A DNA stretch of 64,000 bases from Aptenodytes patagonicus (GCF_965638725.1 NC_134951.1:102571811-102635810), one strand, 5' to 3'. Shown: positions 49,636-61,807, numbered from the stretch's first letter. Notes: generated by a model from the letters alone, not told the origin. Numbers and translations: made by a program.

Positions 49636-51019
49636 ACCCTAGACAATGAAAATAATTTAACAGCTTTTACATTGTGGTCTGTGGACCAGAGCTGGCTTGT
49701 AAAACTTTTTCTTTCAGTGGTTTTATTGTTCAAGAACTGACGCTTCCTGTTACTTCTGGCCATGCATTTTGATTTTGTGAACCAGTATGCTTAAACAAAA
49801 GAATACTAATCAAGTATACACCTTTTGTACAGCTTTACATTCTCGTTAAATCAAAAATGACACCAGAACTGCAGAGGTAACAACTCCTCTGAAAGATGGA
49901 GTCAACTGTAAAAAGACAGAAATGGCAGCAGTCAATAAGAGAAATCTGGGACTTCTTCATGTCAGGCATTCAGTAAGAAGAGGAAACAGCACAGGTAAAA
50001 CATAACACAGAGTATCGGCTCTGCACATATTTTAAACTTGATGGCATAGGAACTGTGTTCTGGGTTGCTTTTCAAGGAACAGAAAATCAATGGGGTTCTG
50101 GTTCATGGCAGGGACTAACAAACCAAGTAGTGATCAATTATGATTTAAATAGATAAATGAGAGCTACATGATCTTAGCTGCTGCATCATACTGAGTTTTT
50201 TGTTTCTATATTGCTTGTTGTGGTTTTACTGTTCTCATGCTTAATTTTTGTGTAGTTGGAAGGTTGTTGAGTACGTGACTAGATTCACTCCCTACTGGGA
50301 TATAGGCCAAGATTTTCAAAGTGCTTGTTTATTTTGAGTGCCTCCATTTTTTAAGGGTCCAAACCAGAAATTTTTAGAGAAGGGTGGCTTTAAAGGAGTG
50401 AGGAGCATGCATCTTCTAAAACTTAGTTGTGTTTGGGGTCTGTCAATATGGCACAGAAAAATGAAAGAAGAAAAAAAGGACGCAATCAAAATCCTTGTTC
50501 ACTCTTCATCATTTCAGTGTCTGATCTTTGGTTTGCTGAATTGAGGTGAGCAGATTTGGGTACTGCTGTGCTGGAACCCAGAACGTGTACCTTGCTGTGG
50601 CCCAGGCTAAAGGAAGCAAAGCTGAGCAGTGTGACAGCACCCTGACTCTGCACTTCTCTTCCGTAACCTCCTAATTGCTCTAGGGCTTTACCTAAGACTT
50701 AGGTGTGGTCTTCCGCTAAGATGGTGGTGAGATCAGTGCTGACTGTACCGTATGGGGAATAGATGTAATAGCTACAGAATATATATTATAATGCATGCAT
50801 AACCTATGTATTCATCTTTCTGTCCATTGTGTGGGTGAATCTAGCCAATGCAGGGGCAGCAAGAGGACAGGCTTTTTAAAAGGACGGCATGAGCACGGGT
50901 GCTGTCAGGGTAGTTGGCTTAGGGTTAGCTTTTCCCTCAAGTTCTTTCTTGCTAATACAGAGCAGTACTATTTGGGTTGCAGAAGAAAGTTCATTTAAAA
51001 GAAATACTGGCGCTGAGTT

Positions 51020-51033
51020 AAAAAAAAAAAAAA
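51020..51033. repeat. Poly-A run (14)
   Basis: Fourteen A residues are seen directly, with no recognised retroposon body upstream. Confidence 0.8.
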
Positions 51034-51669
51034 TCCTGGAAGCATTTCTATAGGTTTTAGCTTTTTGAATGCCTATTTTTAGGACTAGATGTCAGCTGAC
51101 ATAGCTCCTTTAAAAATGCACTTTGGATTCAAGGAAAGAAAATAATGAAGTGTAAGCTGTGAAGTCTTAATTGTTAAAAGTGCAACAATAGCTTAAAAAC
51201 AGGCTGCAAAGCCTGCTTTCACAGCTGGAGGAAGGGATACTTTATTAATAGTTGCAAGGAACGGGTGGATAGGGCCTGAAAGAGGCAGCGGGGGATATAA
51301 AAAGAAGCCTTGTAACATGAAACCATTGCCAAAACCCCTTACTGAACAGTTTATGAAAGAGCCTGCATCGCATAAGCATCAAGATGATACATGATGAACA
51401 CGATATAACAGTCTCTGACTGATTTGCCGCACTGAAAGTTAAGGTGCACCAGTGCTGCACTCCAGCTCTGCTGTGGTAGACAGTTTGGCGGGCTGGAGAT
51501 GAGCACACGTGGCTCACTAGTCAACAGCCTCTGTTTTCGTGACTCAAAGTTTCTGGCTGGTAAGTGGTGGTTGTGGTGACTGGAGAGGACACTTGCTCGA
51601 TAATCATCACACTTCAGTATTTTATAATCTGATAAGTCCTCAAATGTCCTTGCAACTGATAGCCAAGCT

Positions 51670-51718
51670 GCTCTGCTAGTATGACCTGGGACAAGTAACT
51701 CTAAACACTCATTTCCTG
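51670..51718 (+). repeat. Possible MIR-type fragment
   Basis: GCTAGTATGACCTGGGACAA, then GTAACTCTAAACACTCATTTCC, parallels 'gctgtgtgaccttgggcaagtcacttaacctctc..tttcc' of MIR-class SINEs. The fragment is only about 50 bases, so the call is tentative. Confidence 0.4.
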
Positions 51719-52161
51719 GAGGAGGTGGCAGGCAAGATTAAATCCCCAATTTAAGCACAACTGCATGTTTTCTGTGGCCAGGAGCTGACTGCATGGGAGA
51801 TAAGGAAACTGCAAAATCCCCCTCATCGCTCCAGCCCCAGATGCAGGGCCTCTGTGCTCCCAGACCGCCTGGGTGCCCAGCAGCGTAGCGTCCCACATTA
51901 GGCTGTGACTGGCTGTTTATGACAGATCCAGGCTACTGCAGTTTTCCAGTTATTCCTTAAAATAAGTCCTTAGGTAACTGCCAATAACCCCCAGAAGTTG
52001 GGAAAGCCTTGGGAGCAGAAGGGCTGCAGTGCTAGGGAAGTTTTGCTTTCATTTGAAAGCATATATCCATAAAATTACTTTAGTGCAGACTCCCCGTCTC
52101 ATGCCGTGCTGACTCTGTGTGAGATCTGACATTGTTCTCCACTCTTTAATCATGAGAGCTC
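51719..52161. other. Non-coding stretch, nothing recognised
   Basis: No gene or notable repeat was seen up to the G run. Confidence 0.5.
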
Positions 52162-52196
52162 GGGGGGGGGGGGGGGGGGAGGGAGGGAGGGAGGGG
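52162..52196 (+). repeat. 18-base G run followed by GGGA repeats
   Basis: Eighteen consecutive G (52162-52179) continue into A-separated GGG tracts. This is a strong G-quadruplex-forming pattern on the plus strand and purine-only for about 35 bases. A frame of 68 codons running through it (52119-52325) is not credible as a gene. The run length is likely to be unreliable in any assembly. Confidence 0.85.
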
Positions 52197-54807
52197 AAAT
52201 ACAAGCAAAAATCTGAGCCTGATTTTTACCATCATACAGATTTAATCCAAGTTGCCTGTGCCAATCATAATCCCTCCTTTCAGGTTTGTCCTTTCCATGT
52301 GGGTCAATGGCAACTCAATGCCTGATGCATCAAATCCAGAAACTTGCTGAGACTGTCAGTATCCCTGGCAGCATCACACGGTGCAGATGACACTTATTCT
52401 GACTGTGGTACACGGCAAATGTATTCTCAGGGCCAGTCTTTGCTGTGGGCATGGTATCAGTGTGGCTTCCCTGCTTCTCTACTGCTCCCCTCTGTTGTAG
52501 GTGTGTTGCACTGATGGGAAGCGTTACTTGTCTTCACCTTAGTTTTAACCATGTTATTGGGTTTATTTGTTGTTTTGCTTCTCCTAAAAGGATGGTTTAC
52601 TTTTTCGCTAGTGATCTTAGCCAGCTTCACTGGAGTTGATGGGAATCTCTGTTCCTGCTACTCTGCAGCAGATGTCCTTGCTAAAATATGTTGGTTTCTT
52701 TCTGTATGCTGTACAAAGCAGGTATACCCTTTAATAGCTACCGTTTGTTTGCAAGGGGAATTGACAAGTTAGGTATTTCCTTGCAGCTTTTCCTGCACAA
52801 CATTTTTTCTCCATCCTTATTGCCCTCTCTGGGTAGCACCAGTAACGGGAGCAGCAGAGCTGCCAGACGAGCTGCCATGTTGTTCAGATTTGCATTGGGT
52901 GGTATAAGCAATTAGCTAGTTAGAAGACCAGCCCTGCATTCACGTTGGTATTTCTGTGGTTATAAGTGAAGTAAAAATGTGAAGGTAGATGTTGCTTGTG
53001 GCACTGCTGAGGAGAATTGGTGTTGCTAAGGTGGGAGAGGAATTGCATTTCCATGAGATGTTTGGGATTTTGTCTGCTGGATTCTTTGATTTTCCTATAA
53101 CGTGCAAGATAAATGTCTAAGGGGCTATCCTTTTACATACTGTGTAGTAACTTGTCCAGTCTAATCATAAAAAGAGGGTGACTGCAACTGCATTCATGAA
53201 TAACTTCCAGGTTGAGAATCTGTTATGGTAGACACTGCAGAACGTGATCAGGAGGAAAGGCAAAGACAAATGCTCTTTGTTGCAACCACTGATAAGATGT
53301 ATACCCACGGTTTTCTTACTGAAGCCATGCTGGCATGTGACGGAAGGAGGGACAACACCACTCGTCATCCTGTCCAAAGGGGCATATATTTATTATTTCT
53401 ATTGGCGCGGCCTGACGTCTGGTTGGATTGGCTCCCTCTGCTCAGTATGCTTTTGGTGAGAAAGGGCTCCCTTTCTTTCATACATCCTACCCGTGAATGC
53501 TACATCATGGTTTGATTCTGTGTTTCAGCTGCTCCATACTGAAAAACGTCCATCAGAATTTCCAGTTTGGTCCCAGGGGGGCCTTCCTTACAGTTTTCTA
53601 AATGATGAAAAGTTGATGTTAGAAATGCTGCTAGCCATGCATCTGATCCACAGAAAATATCACCTTACGTTAAAAGAAATAATTCAACCTCCTTTGTTCT
53701 TTTTACTCAGTTTGGTGGGTTTAAAGTGTGTTGAGCATCCTAGCTATACCAGAACATGTTAATTGCTGCTGTACATTATTACTGTTATATTCTAGGAAAA
53801 ACACATCCTTTCAGGACCTACTTCTTATTTATTAGATTAGAAAAAAAAATATAAAAAGACGTCACATGAGGCTGAAACTGTAGCCCATCTGTTGGGAGTC
53901 TTCTTGTTGCTATAGGAGAGGCATGGTGATGCCATGCTTCTTGAAACGGCAGGACTATTACTTTCAGTGACTGGGGCATGTTCCCAGTGAGCAGGGGCTT
54001 ACACCCTGATTTTTTTGAGGTAGGCAACTCTGAAAGTAAGGTTATCTCCCTGCCTTTTCTTTACTGGCCTTTTTACTACTTTTAGGCATCGGTTGCCTTC
54101 ATGGGTCTTTTTTATTATTATAGTTACTAAGAAATGCAGTTGGTTTGGGTTCCCCACCTAGATAGCTTGACTGAGAACCTATGATACTTGCTGTTCTCCC
54201 TCTTCTTCAAAGCTGGACTATGATTAATGAAAGCTTGCAAGCGGTTTGTTTAATACACTATTGGGTTTTTTGAGATTTTTTTTCTCTTTTCCCTCTCAGC
54301 ATTGCAACCTGTGCAGCTTCCTTGTACTTTGTTTCTTTAAACATTATTCAGAGTAAAAAATAATTTTGCTCCTTACTTGGACTTTGAACCCTTTGAAATG
54401 AAATCAAGTGAGTTTGCCTGTACTCAGCTGGTTAGGATCTTAAGAGCTTCTACTGTTTTTCCGTGTAGGAAGCGTCATAGCTGATTAAAATAGATTTGAT
54501 CTTTTGTCTAATCCTGTAGATCAGAAGGTTAATTTGTGATTTTTGATCTACAGCAATATCACAAAGTTGTAAGGTATCACTGCAGTCTGACACTTCCATA
54601 GGAAAAAATGTAACTCCACTGGGTTTAGCCAGGGTTTGTAAATCATAGTGATTCATGTAAAATACATCTGAAGTTAGAGTCTATGAGTGCAGCTAGGTTA
54701 TTGACTCTCCTCAGTTCCACAGAAACGGAGAAGATAGAAAAATACAAAGTACCGATGGTTCCATCACTGTCTCCAAAACCAGGACAAAACATGATGACAT
54801 AAACACA

Positions 54808-54861
54808 AATATATATATGACTATATACACATATATATATAAAAATATATATGTATATATC
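54808..54861. repeat. (TA)n / ATATAC microsatellite
   Basis: Imperfect TA and TATACA repetition is seen directly. It is self-complementary and likely to vary in length. Confidence 0.8.
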
Positions 54862-55973
54862 CAATTCTGTACATGTTCTCCATCAGCTGTGGGCTCAATT
54901 CATTAAGTTACTAATATGCATGCCTTATACTACATATCTATACATGTGATAAACATAGGATAAAAATTAGACACAGGCAAAAATGCCTTGCAGAATTTGT
55001 GGTCCAAATGACAAGATTTATTGCATATGAACTCCTACAGTGTGGTAATTTAAGTTCATTCCTCTGCTGTCCTAGTAAGTGGTAGTTGGTCTAGAAAGCC
55101 CTCTAAGCTTTCCGTAACCAGATGTGCCACTAGTTATCTTTCCAAAATGTGATGTCAGTGGAGCTGCAGCTGGTTAAAGGGCTACACAGGGCAAAAAGTG
55201 GTATTAGTGGCTCATAAAGGCTAATTCCTTTGCAAGCAAAATTAGCTCGCTTCACTAGCTTGTTATGACTTGAAGTGTCTGGCCATTGAACTATGCATCT
55301 GGCTCATTTGTTGCTCTCAAAGAGATTGCACCCTGACTGACAGCTGGATTGGACTGGAAAAAAGTAGCCCAAATGAGTAAGACCAAGAGGACTTCAGTTT
55401 TTTTTGACTTTAGGACAGTAGCAATCCATGCAAACAGCCTTAATAAGCAAAAGAGATGAGCCCAACAAAGAATGTGTGTGATATAGTCCTGGCTCAGGGC
55501 ACTAATTTTCCTTAAGTAACTGGTTCATAATGCAGAACTCTCTCGCCCACAGATGCTGCCTCCCACTCACGTTATACATGACTACCTAAAAGACACAAAT
55601 GTCCAGTAACTGGTTGCAGCAACCCTAAATAATTGCTAGAAGCCTAATTTCCAGCATGTCCCAGATCTTCTTGTGAAATCTACAGTGATTTAAGCTGCAC
55701 CAGAATAGCCTAAGCTCTGTGGATGTGTATTTATTTTTACTCAATGATGTTTTGGGGTAAATGCCACATCAGAGTGTTTTTATTATCAAGTTCCTGTTCC
55801 TGCACAATGCAGCTGTACCTATTCTAAACTCCATCAAAGGGAACCATTTCCTTTTTTTCTTAATCTCAGATCAGTTTACTGAGAGCAGTTGTCCCTGACT
55901 TCCTTAAGCTTGCCCTGCATAAAAGCTTTTTTAAAGTCCTCCCTGCATCCTTTCTTTCCTTAGCACATAGAAA

Positions 55974-56018
55974 TGTGTGTGTATACATATAAACGCGTGC
56001 GCACACACACACATGCCC
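55974..56018. repeat. GT/CG/CA alternating tract
   Basis: GTGTGTGTATACATATAAAC is followed by GCGTGCGCACACACACACATGC, an alternating purine-pyrimidine run with three CpG steps. Such sequence can adopt Z-DNA. It is short enough to be an ordinary CA microsatellite relic. Confidence 0.75.
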
Positions 56019-56247
56019 ATGCATATTTTAATCAGTTTCTGCTTCAGTCCTGCAACCTTGTGCATGGTCAGACTGGCAAAGGACTCATGGAAAAGGTTAC
56101 TGCCAGAGCACAGTGAAGCACACGCTTCCTCGTGTACTTCGGCTGCTTCCAAATGGTTTTAATGCCTTCTTTATTTATGAGACGGTTCAAATATCTGAAC
56201 TCTGTGATAATACCATGCAGACAAATGTGCACTAAGGTCAGGACTGA

Positions 56248-56735
56248 TTACTTTTTCACTGTGGTATTGTTTTTGCAGGCGATTTGAGACTCAGTGTTAA
56301 TACAGGTCATCAGGAATGAGAGGTTGGTGATGTTGCCTTTTGTGCAATTAAACCCTTGAATGTTGTTCCTGGATTGAGAGTTTATAGAAACCACATGGAA
56401 ATATTGGTTTATGTTGTTAAGTAAATTCTGGGTCCCAAACATTTTTTCATTTTCAAACAGTATTTGGGTTAAAAGGAGACCTTGGACTAATGAATGAGTG
56501 AGTTTGGCTTCTGTAGCATGCCTATGACATTGCTTTCTTTGCACCACAGACCCCTGTGAAGTGCCGCCACCAGCATTTTGGTAGAGGGTGGAACAGGAAA
56601 GGGAAACCTCCCAAGAGAAGATACATAGGTCCAACTCATCACCCCAAAAACGACAAAGGAGAAAACTACTAACTTATACAGAAATATGATGCTCAGCCCT
56701 GTGAGAGGCTGAGAGATGGTGAGAGACAGTAGCAT
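56248..56735 (-). other. Two overlapping minus-strand frames, secreted-glycoprotein-like, unproven
   Basis: The upstream frame (56487-56735, 82 codons) begins with a start codon and a hydrophobic stretch at about residues 14-34 that could act as a signal or anchor. The overlapping downstream frame (56248-56634, 128 codons) has several cysteines. Toward its end it has a cluster of N-glycosylation sequons (NCT, NIT, NLS, NNT) and then a stop. A shift between the two would be needed to give one product of about 160 residues. No family match is known to me. A retroviral envelope remnant or cytokine-like gene was considered, but no other retroviral or gene sequence adjoins it. Frames of this length are expected by chance here, so this is a weak call. 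Confidence 0.12.
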
Positions 56736-58295
56736 AAATGCTCTTTGCTTACTGAGGATCTCAGGAAATCATGCAAGATGAAACTCCCAGTATTTTCTTT
56801 TCACACCAAAAGGGATTTTTCTCACACAGAAAAAAAAGGCTCTTTAATCTAGTGGTAGACATAAAGATATACTTAAGAATTGTGTAGAGGGGAGTCTAAC
56901 TTACGGTGTTTAGTGAATTATAACTTTACACATTGAAAAGATAATGAGAAATTACAGAAGAGAGATCTTGTAACAACCAGGATGGTAGAGAGGAGAATTG
57001 GAGCTAACACTGGAACCAGAACAAAACTAGCCAACCAGGAAAGCATTTGTGGAGATAAGTTGCTCGCCAGGATACAGGAGAGATTGGTGCTGAAGAGCCC
57101 CCCTCTGTTTAGATGCCGGCACAGTTAGAATGGCAGAGATACATCAACGCTGCTGACCATGCTCAGGCTGCAGGTGACAGCCACTTCTCCTCTGAATCTC
57201 AAGTGTAGAAATATTAGTACCATGTATTACCAGCAAAGACTGGTAGAAAACTTCTAAAGATATTTTGACCTGACTGAAAAGTCAGAATAGTCTGTTTCTT
57301 GCTGGATCAGTTTCTCTGTAAGGAAGCAAAGAAGCACTGAAATGATGTAGGATGCGACATCTTCCTGCTCCCATTAGCTTTTACCATTGTCCTTCCTCTC
57401 AATTTGTGTCTCCTAGTAGAATGAATCTCAATTTTGAGCCTGATACAGGGAGTAGTAGGCTGGGATTCCTTTCATCTTCTTCTCATTACGGGCTACGCTG
57501 TGGCCAGTGTTGTTACCTTTCCTTCTCCTTTGCCTGCTGAAGAAATTCAGCTCTATACGAATATTCTTGATTGTGTTCTGCTGTTATCACTGTACCTCCA
57601 TGGTGTCAGTTCTTCTTGGTACCCTCTTATCAAAGGCAAAAGTGCTGCTCAAACCTTTTTTTGCTCCTATAATCTCCCTGGTTTCTCCTGCTATAACATC
57701 TACTCTGAAGTTTTTTTCCCTGCTTTTCTGTCTTTAGTCTGTGAAGCTGGTTTTGTGCAAAAAATAACACCGTGCTACAGCAACAGCCAGCAGTGGTGCA
57801 GTTGCCCCAGTGCTAAGCTGATAATGCAGGCAGTGCTGAAGCATTTCTACTTTTGTGCTTTGAACTCCTTCTCGGAGCTGGTTTCCTGATTTGTCTCGTT
57901 AGCACTGATTTGCTCTATCCTCTGAGTGCAATTGCTCTGTCGGTAAGAGTTACAGCAACTAGATCTCCATTTTTCCCTAGCATAGGCAAAGCAGCAATGA
58001 TGACTGCCTCTTCCTGGTTTTTCCTTGGCAAACTTCCCAGAAAGATGTGTACTTAATTGTAATTTGCTCTCTGTGGTCAGCAGCAGTATCTCAGCTTTTA
58101 GTATCTCAACAATGTCTCTACATTTAACTCTGTATGTGTCTAAGGCCTCACCTGCTCTCATACAGAGCAACTCTGTATTACAATTAAGTTGAATATATGC
58201 AGCAGAAATGATCACATTTATTTGATATACAGTTAAGTCCCCCTTCAGTTGGTGCTTCATCTGCTTGTTGTGACTTCAAAACAAAACAAATACCA

Positions 58296-58318
58296 CCCCA
58301 CACCCCCCCCACACCCCC
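58296..58318 (-). repeat. C-rich tract (G runs on the minus strand)
   Basis: CCCC, then CCCCCCCC, then CCCCC are separated by ACA. On the minus strand this gives G tracts of 5, 8 and 4, enough for a possible G-quadruplex if the 8-base run supplies two columns. Confidence 0.6.
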
Positions 58319-59204
58319 TTTTTTTGGAAAAATAGTATCACTTTCTGGGGAAGGCTTCCTCTGCGCTTCTAGTATATCATACTAAAGCTGTTACTGAGTT
58401 TTAGGCAGAGAAGCAATTGTCTGTCAAAATGCTTCAAAAGAAACCATGAAATGAGCAGGCCATAAATCCAGGAGCAGCACAAGAGTGGGAATATGAGACC
58501 TGCAATATGTAATATGAGTCTTTTAGTCTAACCTCCCCTATTTCCACCCTGGTGCTAAATATACTGCTGACGTCCTTGCAAGAAAACAAATGCACTGAGC
58601 TTGGACATTAGTGTTTTTGGAAGGGCAATGGGCACTGTTATTTTAGGGTTAGTTTCGTTTCTGTAAGTTTGCTAGACGATACATGAAAAAGAGAGGCCAA
58701 ATTCCTGTAATTGTATTTGTGACTGTGGTGGTGAAGTTTGGCAAATATCAGATCATCTTAATCAAATGTTTAATTTTAAATCTAGCATTTCAATTTTAAA
58801 ATATATTTTTAATACAAATAAAACTGACAAATTTCAATCCAGGTACATACTGTGCTCTACAGGGACTCCTATTCTGGATTAAGAAAAGTAAAATTTGTAT
58901 TTGAAGTGCATTAACAACTGTTGTAAGGTAAGAAGGTTATTTCAAAATGTTTAACTTGCCTGCAGCATTTGCATCAGATAAGTCAGCAGTACTTTGCTAG
59001 CCACTGTTGTATTGTATTTTATACAGGAGACAGATAACCATCCCTGTGTGTCCTGGAATGAGCCTTTCCCTACTGTTGGTCAGGTGGTAGTTTGTTTTTT
59101 CTTACCTCTAGCCTCAGGGAATGTAAGGAAAATTGATATTACTGAAAAAACCCAAACAAACAGATTCAGGTTAATTTGAAATTAAATTAAAAGCTCAACT
59201 CAAA

Positions 59205-59221
59205 TTTTTTTTTTTTTTTTT
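59205..59221. repeat. Poly-T run (17)
   Basis: Seventeen T residues are seen directly, about 270 bases before the CR1 3' end. It is not part of the CR1, whose tail is a different 8-bp unit. Confidence 0.85.
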
Positions 59222-59492
59222 AAAAACAGTATGTTGATTTTGAAACATCATTTTCCAGCTTTTCCAGATTTCATGTCTTTCACCCATCACCATCTTTCCT
59301 GTCCAGTTTTATAATCAGGCTTGGTCATTCCCAAACTGAATTTTTGGGGAAATGTGTGATTTGCCACTTTGTACTCTTAGCACTGTTGATGGAGAAGAGA
59401 AAGCCCACCCAGTGTTGTAAATGGCACCTCTTCAGGATTTTACAGCTTCATATTCTGCATTAATGACATCAACTCTTGTTTTGAACTTTTAT

Positions 59493-60690
59493 ATAGAATC
59501 ATAGAATAGTTTGGGTTGGAAGGGACCTCTAAAGGTCGTCTAGTCCAATCCCCCTGCTGTGGGCAGGGACATCTTCAACTAGATCAGGTTGCTCAGAGCC
59601 CCGTCCAACCGGACCTCGAATGTTTCCAGGGATGGGGCGTCCACCACCTCTCTGGGCAACCTCTTCCAGTGTTTCACCACCCTCAGGCATAAAAAATTTC
59701 TTCCTTCTATCTAGTCTAAATCTAACCCCCTTTAGTTTAAAGCCATTCCCCCTTGTCCTGTCACAACAGGCCCTGCTAAAAAGTTTGCCGCCATCTTTCT
59801 TATAAGCCCCCTTTGAGTACCGATAGGCTGCAATAAGGTCTCCTCGAAGCCTTCTCTTCTCTAGGCTCAACAACCCCAACTCTCTCAGCCTTTCTTCACA
59901 GGAGAGGTGTTTCATCCCCCTGATCATTTTTGTGACCCTCTTCTGGACCCGCTCCAACAGGTCCGTGTCTTTCTTATGCTGAGGGCTCCAGAGCTGGACG
60001 CAGGACTCCAGGTGGGGTCTCACCAAAGCAGAGTAGAGGGGCAGAATCACCTCCCTCCACCTGCTGGCCACCCTTCTTTTGATGCAGCCCAGGGTATGAT
60101 TGGCCGCCTGGGCTGCGAGCGCACATTGCTGGCTCGTGTCCAGCTTTTCATCCACCAGTCCCCCCAAGTCCTTCTCGGCAGGGCTGCTCTCAATCCCTTC
60201 ATCCCCCAGCCTGTATTGATACTGGGGGTTGCCCCGACCCAGGAGCAGGACTTTGCACTTGGCCTTGTTAAACCTCATGAGGTTCACAGGGGCCCACTTC
60301 TCCAGCTTGTCCAGGTCCCTCTGGATGGCATCCCATCCCTCTGGCATGTCGACTGCACCACTCAGCTTGGTGTCATCTGCAAACTTGCTGAGGGTGCACT
60401 CGATCCCACTGTCTATGTCATTGATGACGATATTAAACAGTCCTGGTCCCAATATGGACCCCTGCGGGACGCCACTCGTCACCAACCTCCATCTGGACAT
60501 TGAGCCATTGACCACTACCCTTTGGATGCGACCCTCTAACCAATTCCTCACCCACCAGACAGTCCACCCATCAAATCCATACCTCTCCAGTTTAGAGAGA
60601 AGGATGTTGTGGGGGACCGTGTCAAAGGCCTTACAGAGGTCCAGATAGACGACATCTGTAGCCCTTCCCGTGTCCACTGACATAGTCACT
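59493..60690 (-). mobile_element. CR1 LINE, 5'-truncated copy (about 1.2 kb)
   Basis: The minus-strand 3' end is the CR1-type tail: the units ATAGAATC and ATAGAATA on the plus strand at 59493-59508, that is ATTCTAT-type 8-bp repeats. It is preceded by the typical CR1 untranslated wording (GGGTTGGAAGGGACCTCTAA on the plus strand). Reading upstream on the minus strand gives the reverse transcriptase half of ORF2, and the similarity ends near 60690. The 5' UTR, ORF1, endonuclease and start of the RT are absent, as is usual for CR1 copies made by incomplete target-primed reverse transcription. No target-site duplication is apparent, which is also usual. The element is autonomous-type but clearly inactive. 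Confidence 0.95.
59529..60689 (-). pseudogene. CR1 ORF2 reverse transcriptase, C-terminal part, truncated and frameshifted
   Basis: The frame is open for 386 codons on the minus strand. It begins inside the RT domain, so its first methionine is not the true start. Visible RT motifs are YLDLCKAFD at residues 15-23 (motif A, with the catalytic Asp in YLD), [10 protein letters not shown] at 73-82 (motif B) and FADD at 103-106 (motif C, two catalytic Asp). A thumb and C-terminal region follows. About residue 333 (59691) the frame appears to change. The next 53 residues, to the stop at 59529-59531, do not resemble the family's end. The neighbouring frame from 59686 reads RVVKHW and LPREVV and stops at 59579-59581, as CR1 ORF2 normally does. 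An extra base between 59687 and 59690 explains this. The intact protein would copy CR1 RNA into DNA at the target site; this fragment cannot. Motif A has Cys where Ser is usual. Confidence 0.9.
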
Positions 60691-61587
60691 CCATCATATG
60701 TAACTCTGCTTTGTTTTATAATAGTTAACTAGGAATGGTTTCTTTTAAAAACGTCGATATAGCTTTGCAGCAAGCTTTTCAAGATCTCTTTCAGCATTTC
60801 TTTCTGTCACTATTCAATGAATAGTTCAAGTTTCTCTTTATAGCTTTTATCTCAGAATGTTCTAGTTACTCCATTGTTAAGTGAAGTGTTTAATGGGTTT
60901 TAAAATGTTAAATATTGGATACAAGTTGCTTATGAAATCAGGTAGGCTTTGTTAATGTGATTTATTTCAAATGTGTTTTGTATAAATAGTAAGTTTCACT
61001 AAATAATTATGAATGTCTCACAGATGAGTAATACTTTTTATAGGTTTTTTTTTTTATAAAAGACTTAATGTGCCACCCCAGTGCATGTGGATTCCTAACA
61101 TCTGAATCTGATGCAAGTCACAGGGGTAAGGACTGGCATGTGCCACACGTCAGACATGGTGGGTCACTGCCTGTGTGCGGGAGAACCCACATCAGGTTGT
61201 GCCTCGCTGTGCCCCTTTCTCACTAGGGGCACAGTCTCAAGTGGCAGTGGAAGGACCATGGTGTCAGCTTTCCAGCGGAGCATCCCTCTCCCTGGCCTCT
61301 GTGGGGGACAGTCGCGCCGTTCCGGGATCCCCCCCAGAGGCTGTCTCCTCCAAGGGGATTACAGAGCTGTGTACTAGCTGTGTCTGGCGGCTTGGGATCC
61401 CAGCTTCAGAGTGAGGAAGCAATGCTGCCCCGGAGATGCATGAGAGCAGCATTGCTGTGGTGCAAATTAGGAGGAGGGAATTAGAAGAGTAAGTCTTTTG
61501 TGTGTGAGACCAGATAGGCTCTGTAAAGTTTGGGAAGTGCTGCTTTTTGCTGATTTTTCCATTCTAGGCCCTACAGCAAGCTTACTG
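60691..61587. other. Non-coding stretch, no gene recognised
   Basis: AT-rich just upstream of the CR1 truncation point, then a GC-richer piece at about 61110-61450. The overlapping frames in the GC-richer piece (61111-61377 and 61175-61414) are unrecognised and likely chance. Confidence 0.5.
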
Positions 61588-61680
61588 CTGGCTGACTCCA
61601 GTCACCTCGTGATTCCAAGTTGCAGTTTCTCCATCTACAAAATCAGGGGTAAGGATCAAAGTATCTTGAGATAGTGAGAT
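61588..61680 (+). repeat. Possible MIR-type SINE relic
   Basis: CAGTTTCTCCATCTACAAAA, then TCAGGGGTAAGGATC, follows MIR 'cctcagtttcctcatctgtaaaatggggataa', with GACTCCAGTCACCTCGTG in the position of the family's 'tgtgacctt' part. It is diverged and was judged by eye. Confidence 0.45.
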
Positions 61681-61807
61681 GAAAAGAACCGTGGTTATGA
61701 TGATTATACTGCTTGCTGTTAATATCAGAAAGGGAGATACTATGTTCTTGCATTTGGAAAGAATCAAATGCTGTGAAACTAGTGGAATTGTAACAATAGC
61801 ATGAGGA

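Larger units (their letters stand above)
48665..51669. other. Non-coding stretch, no gene recognised
   Basis: No gene is recognised. The stretch contains T runs (for example 49442-49454), a perfect 19-bp tandem duplication (49598-49635) and an A run (51020-51033). The text TTTTCAAAGTGCTTG...GAGTGCCTCC near 50312-50345 recalls an amniote repeat, but it is too short to call. Confidence 0.5.
52197..56247. other. Non-coding stretch, no gene recognised
   Basis: No recognisable exon was found. The stretch includes the TA-rich microsatellite at 54808-54861 and the alternating purine-pyrimidine CA/CG segment at 55974-56018. The other open frames are short and unrecognised. Confidence 0.5.
56736..59492. 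other. Non-coding stretch, no gene recognised
   Basis: The longest frame is 151 codons (57434-57889, plus). It is unrecognised and overlapped by other frames, so it is treated as chance. The stretch contains a C-rich tract at 58296-58318 and a T run at 59205-59221. Confidence 0.5.

Noticed and set aside
57434..57889. 151-codon plus-strand frame
   Set aside because: Hydrophobic, mixed composition without a recognisable domain, overlapped by other open frames; consistent with chance.
59907..60503. 198-codon plus-strand frame
   Set aside because: It lies antisense to the CR1 reverse transcriptase and only reflects the codon bias of that strand; it has no family resemblance.
60229..60648. 139-codon plus-strand frame
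   Set aside because: It is also antisense to the CR1 coding strand.
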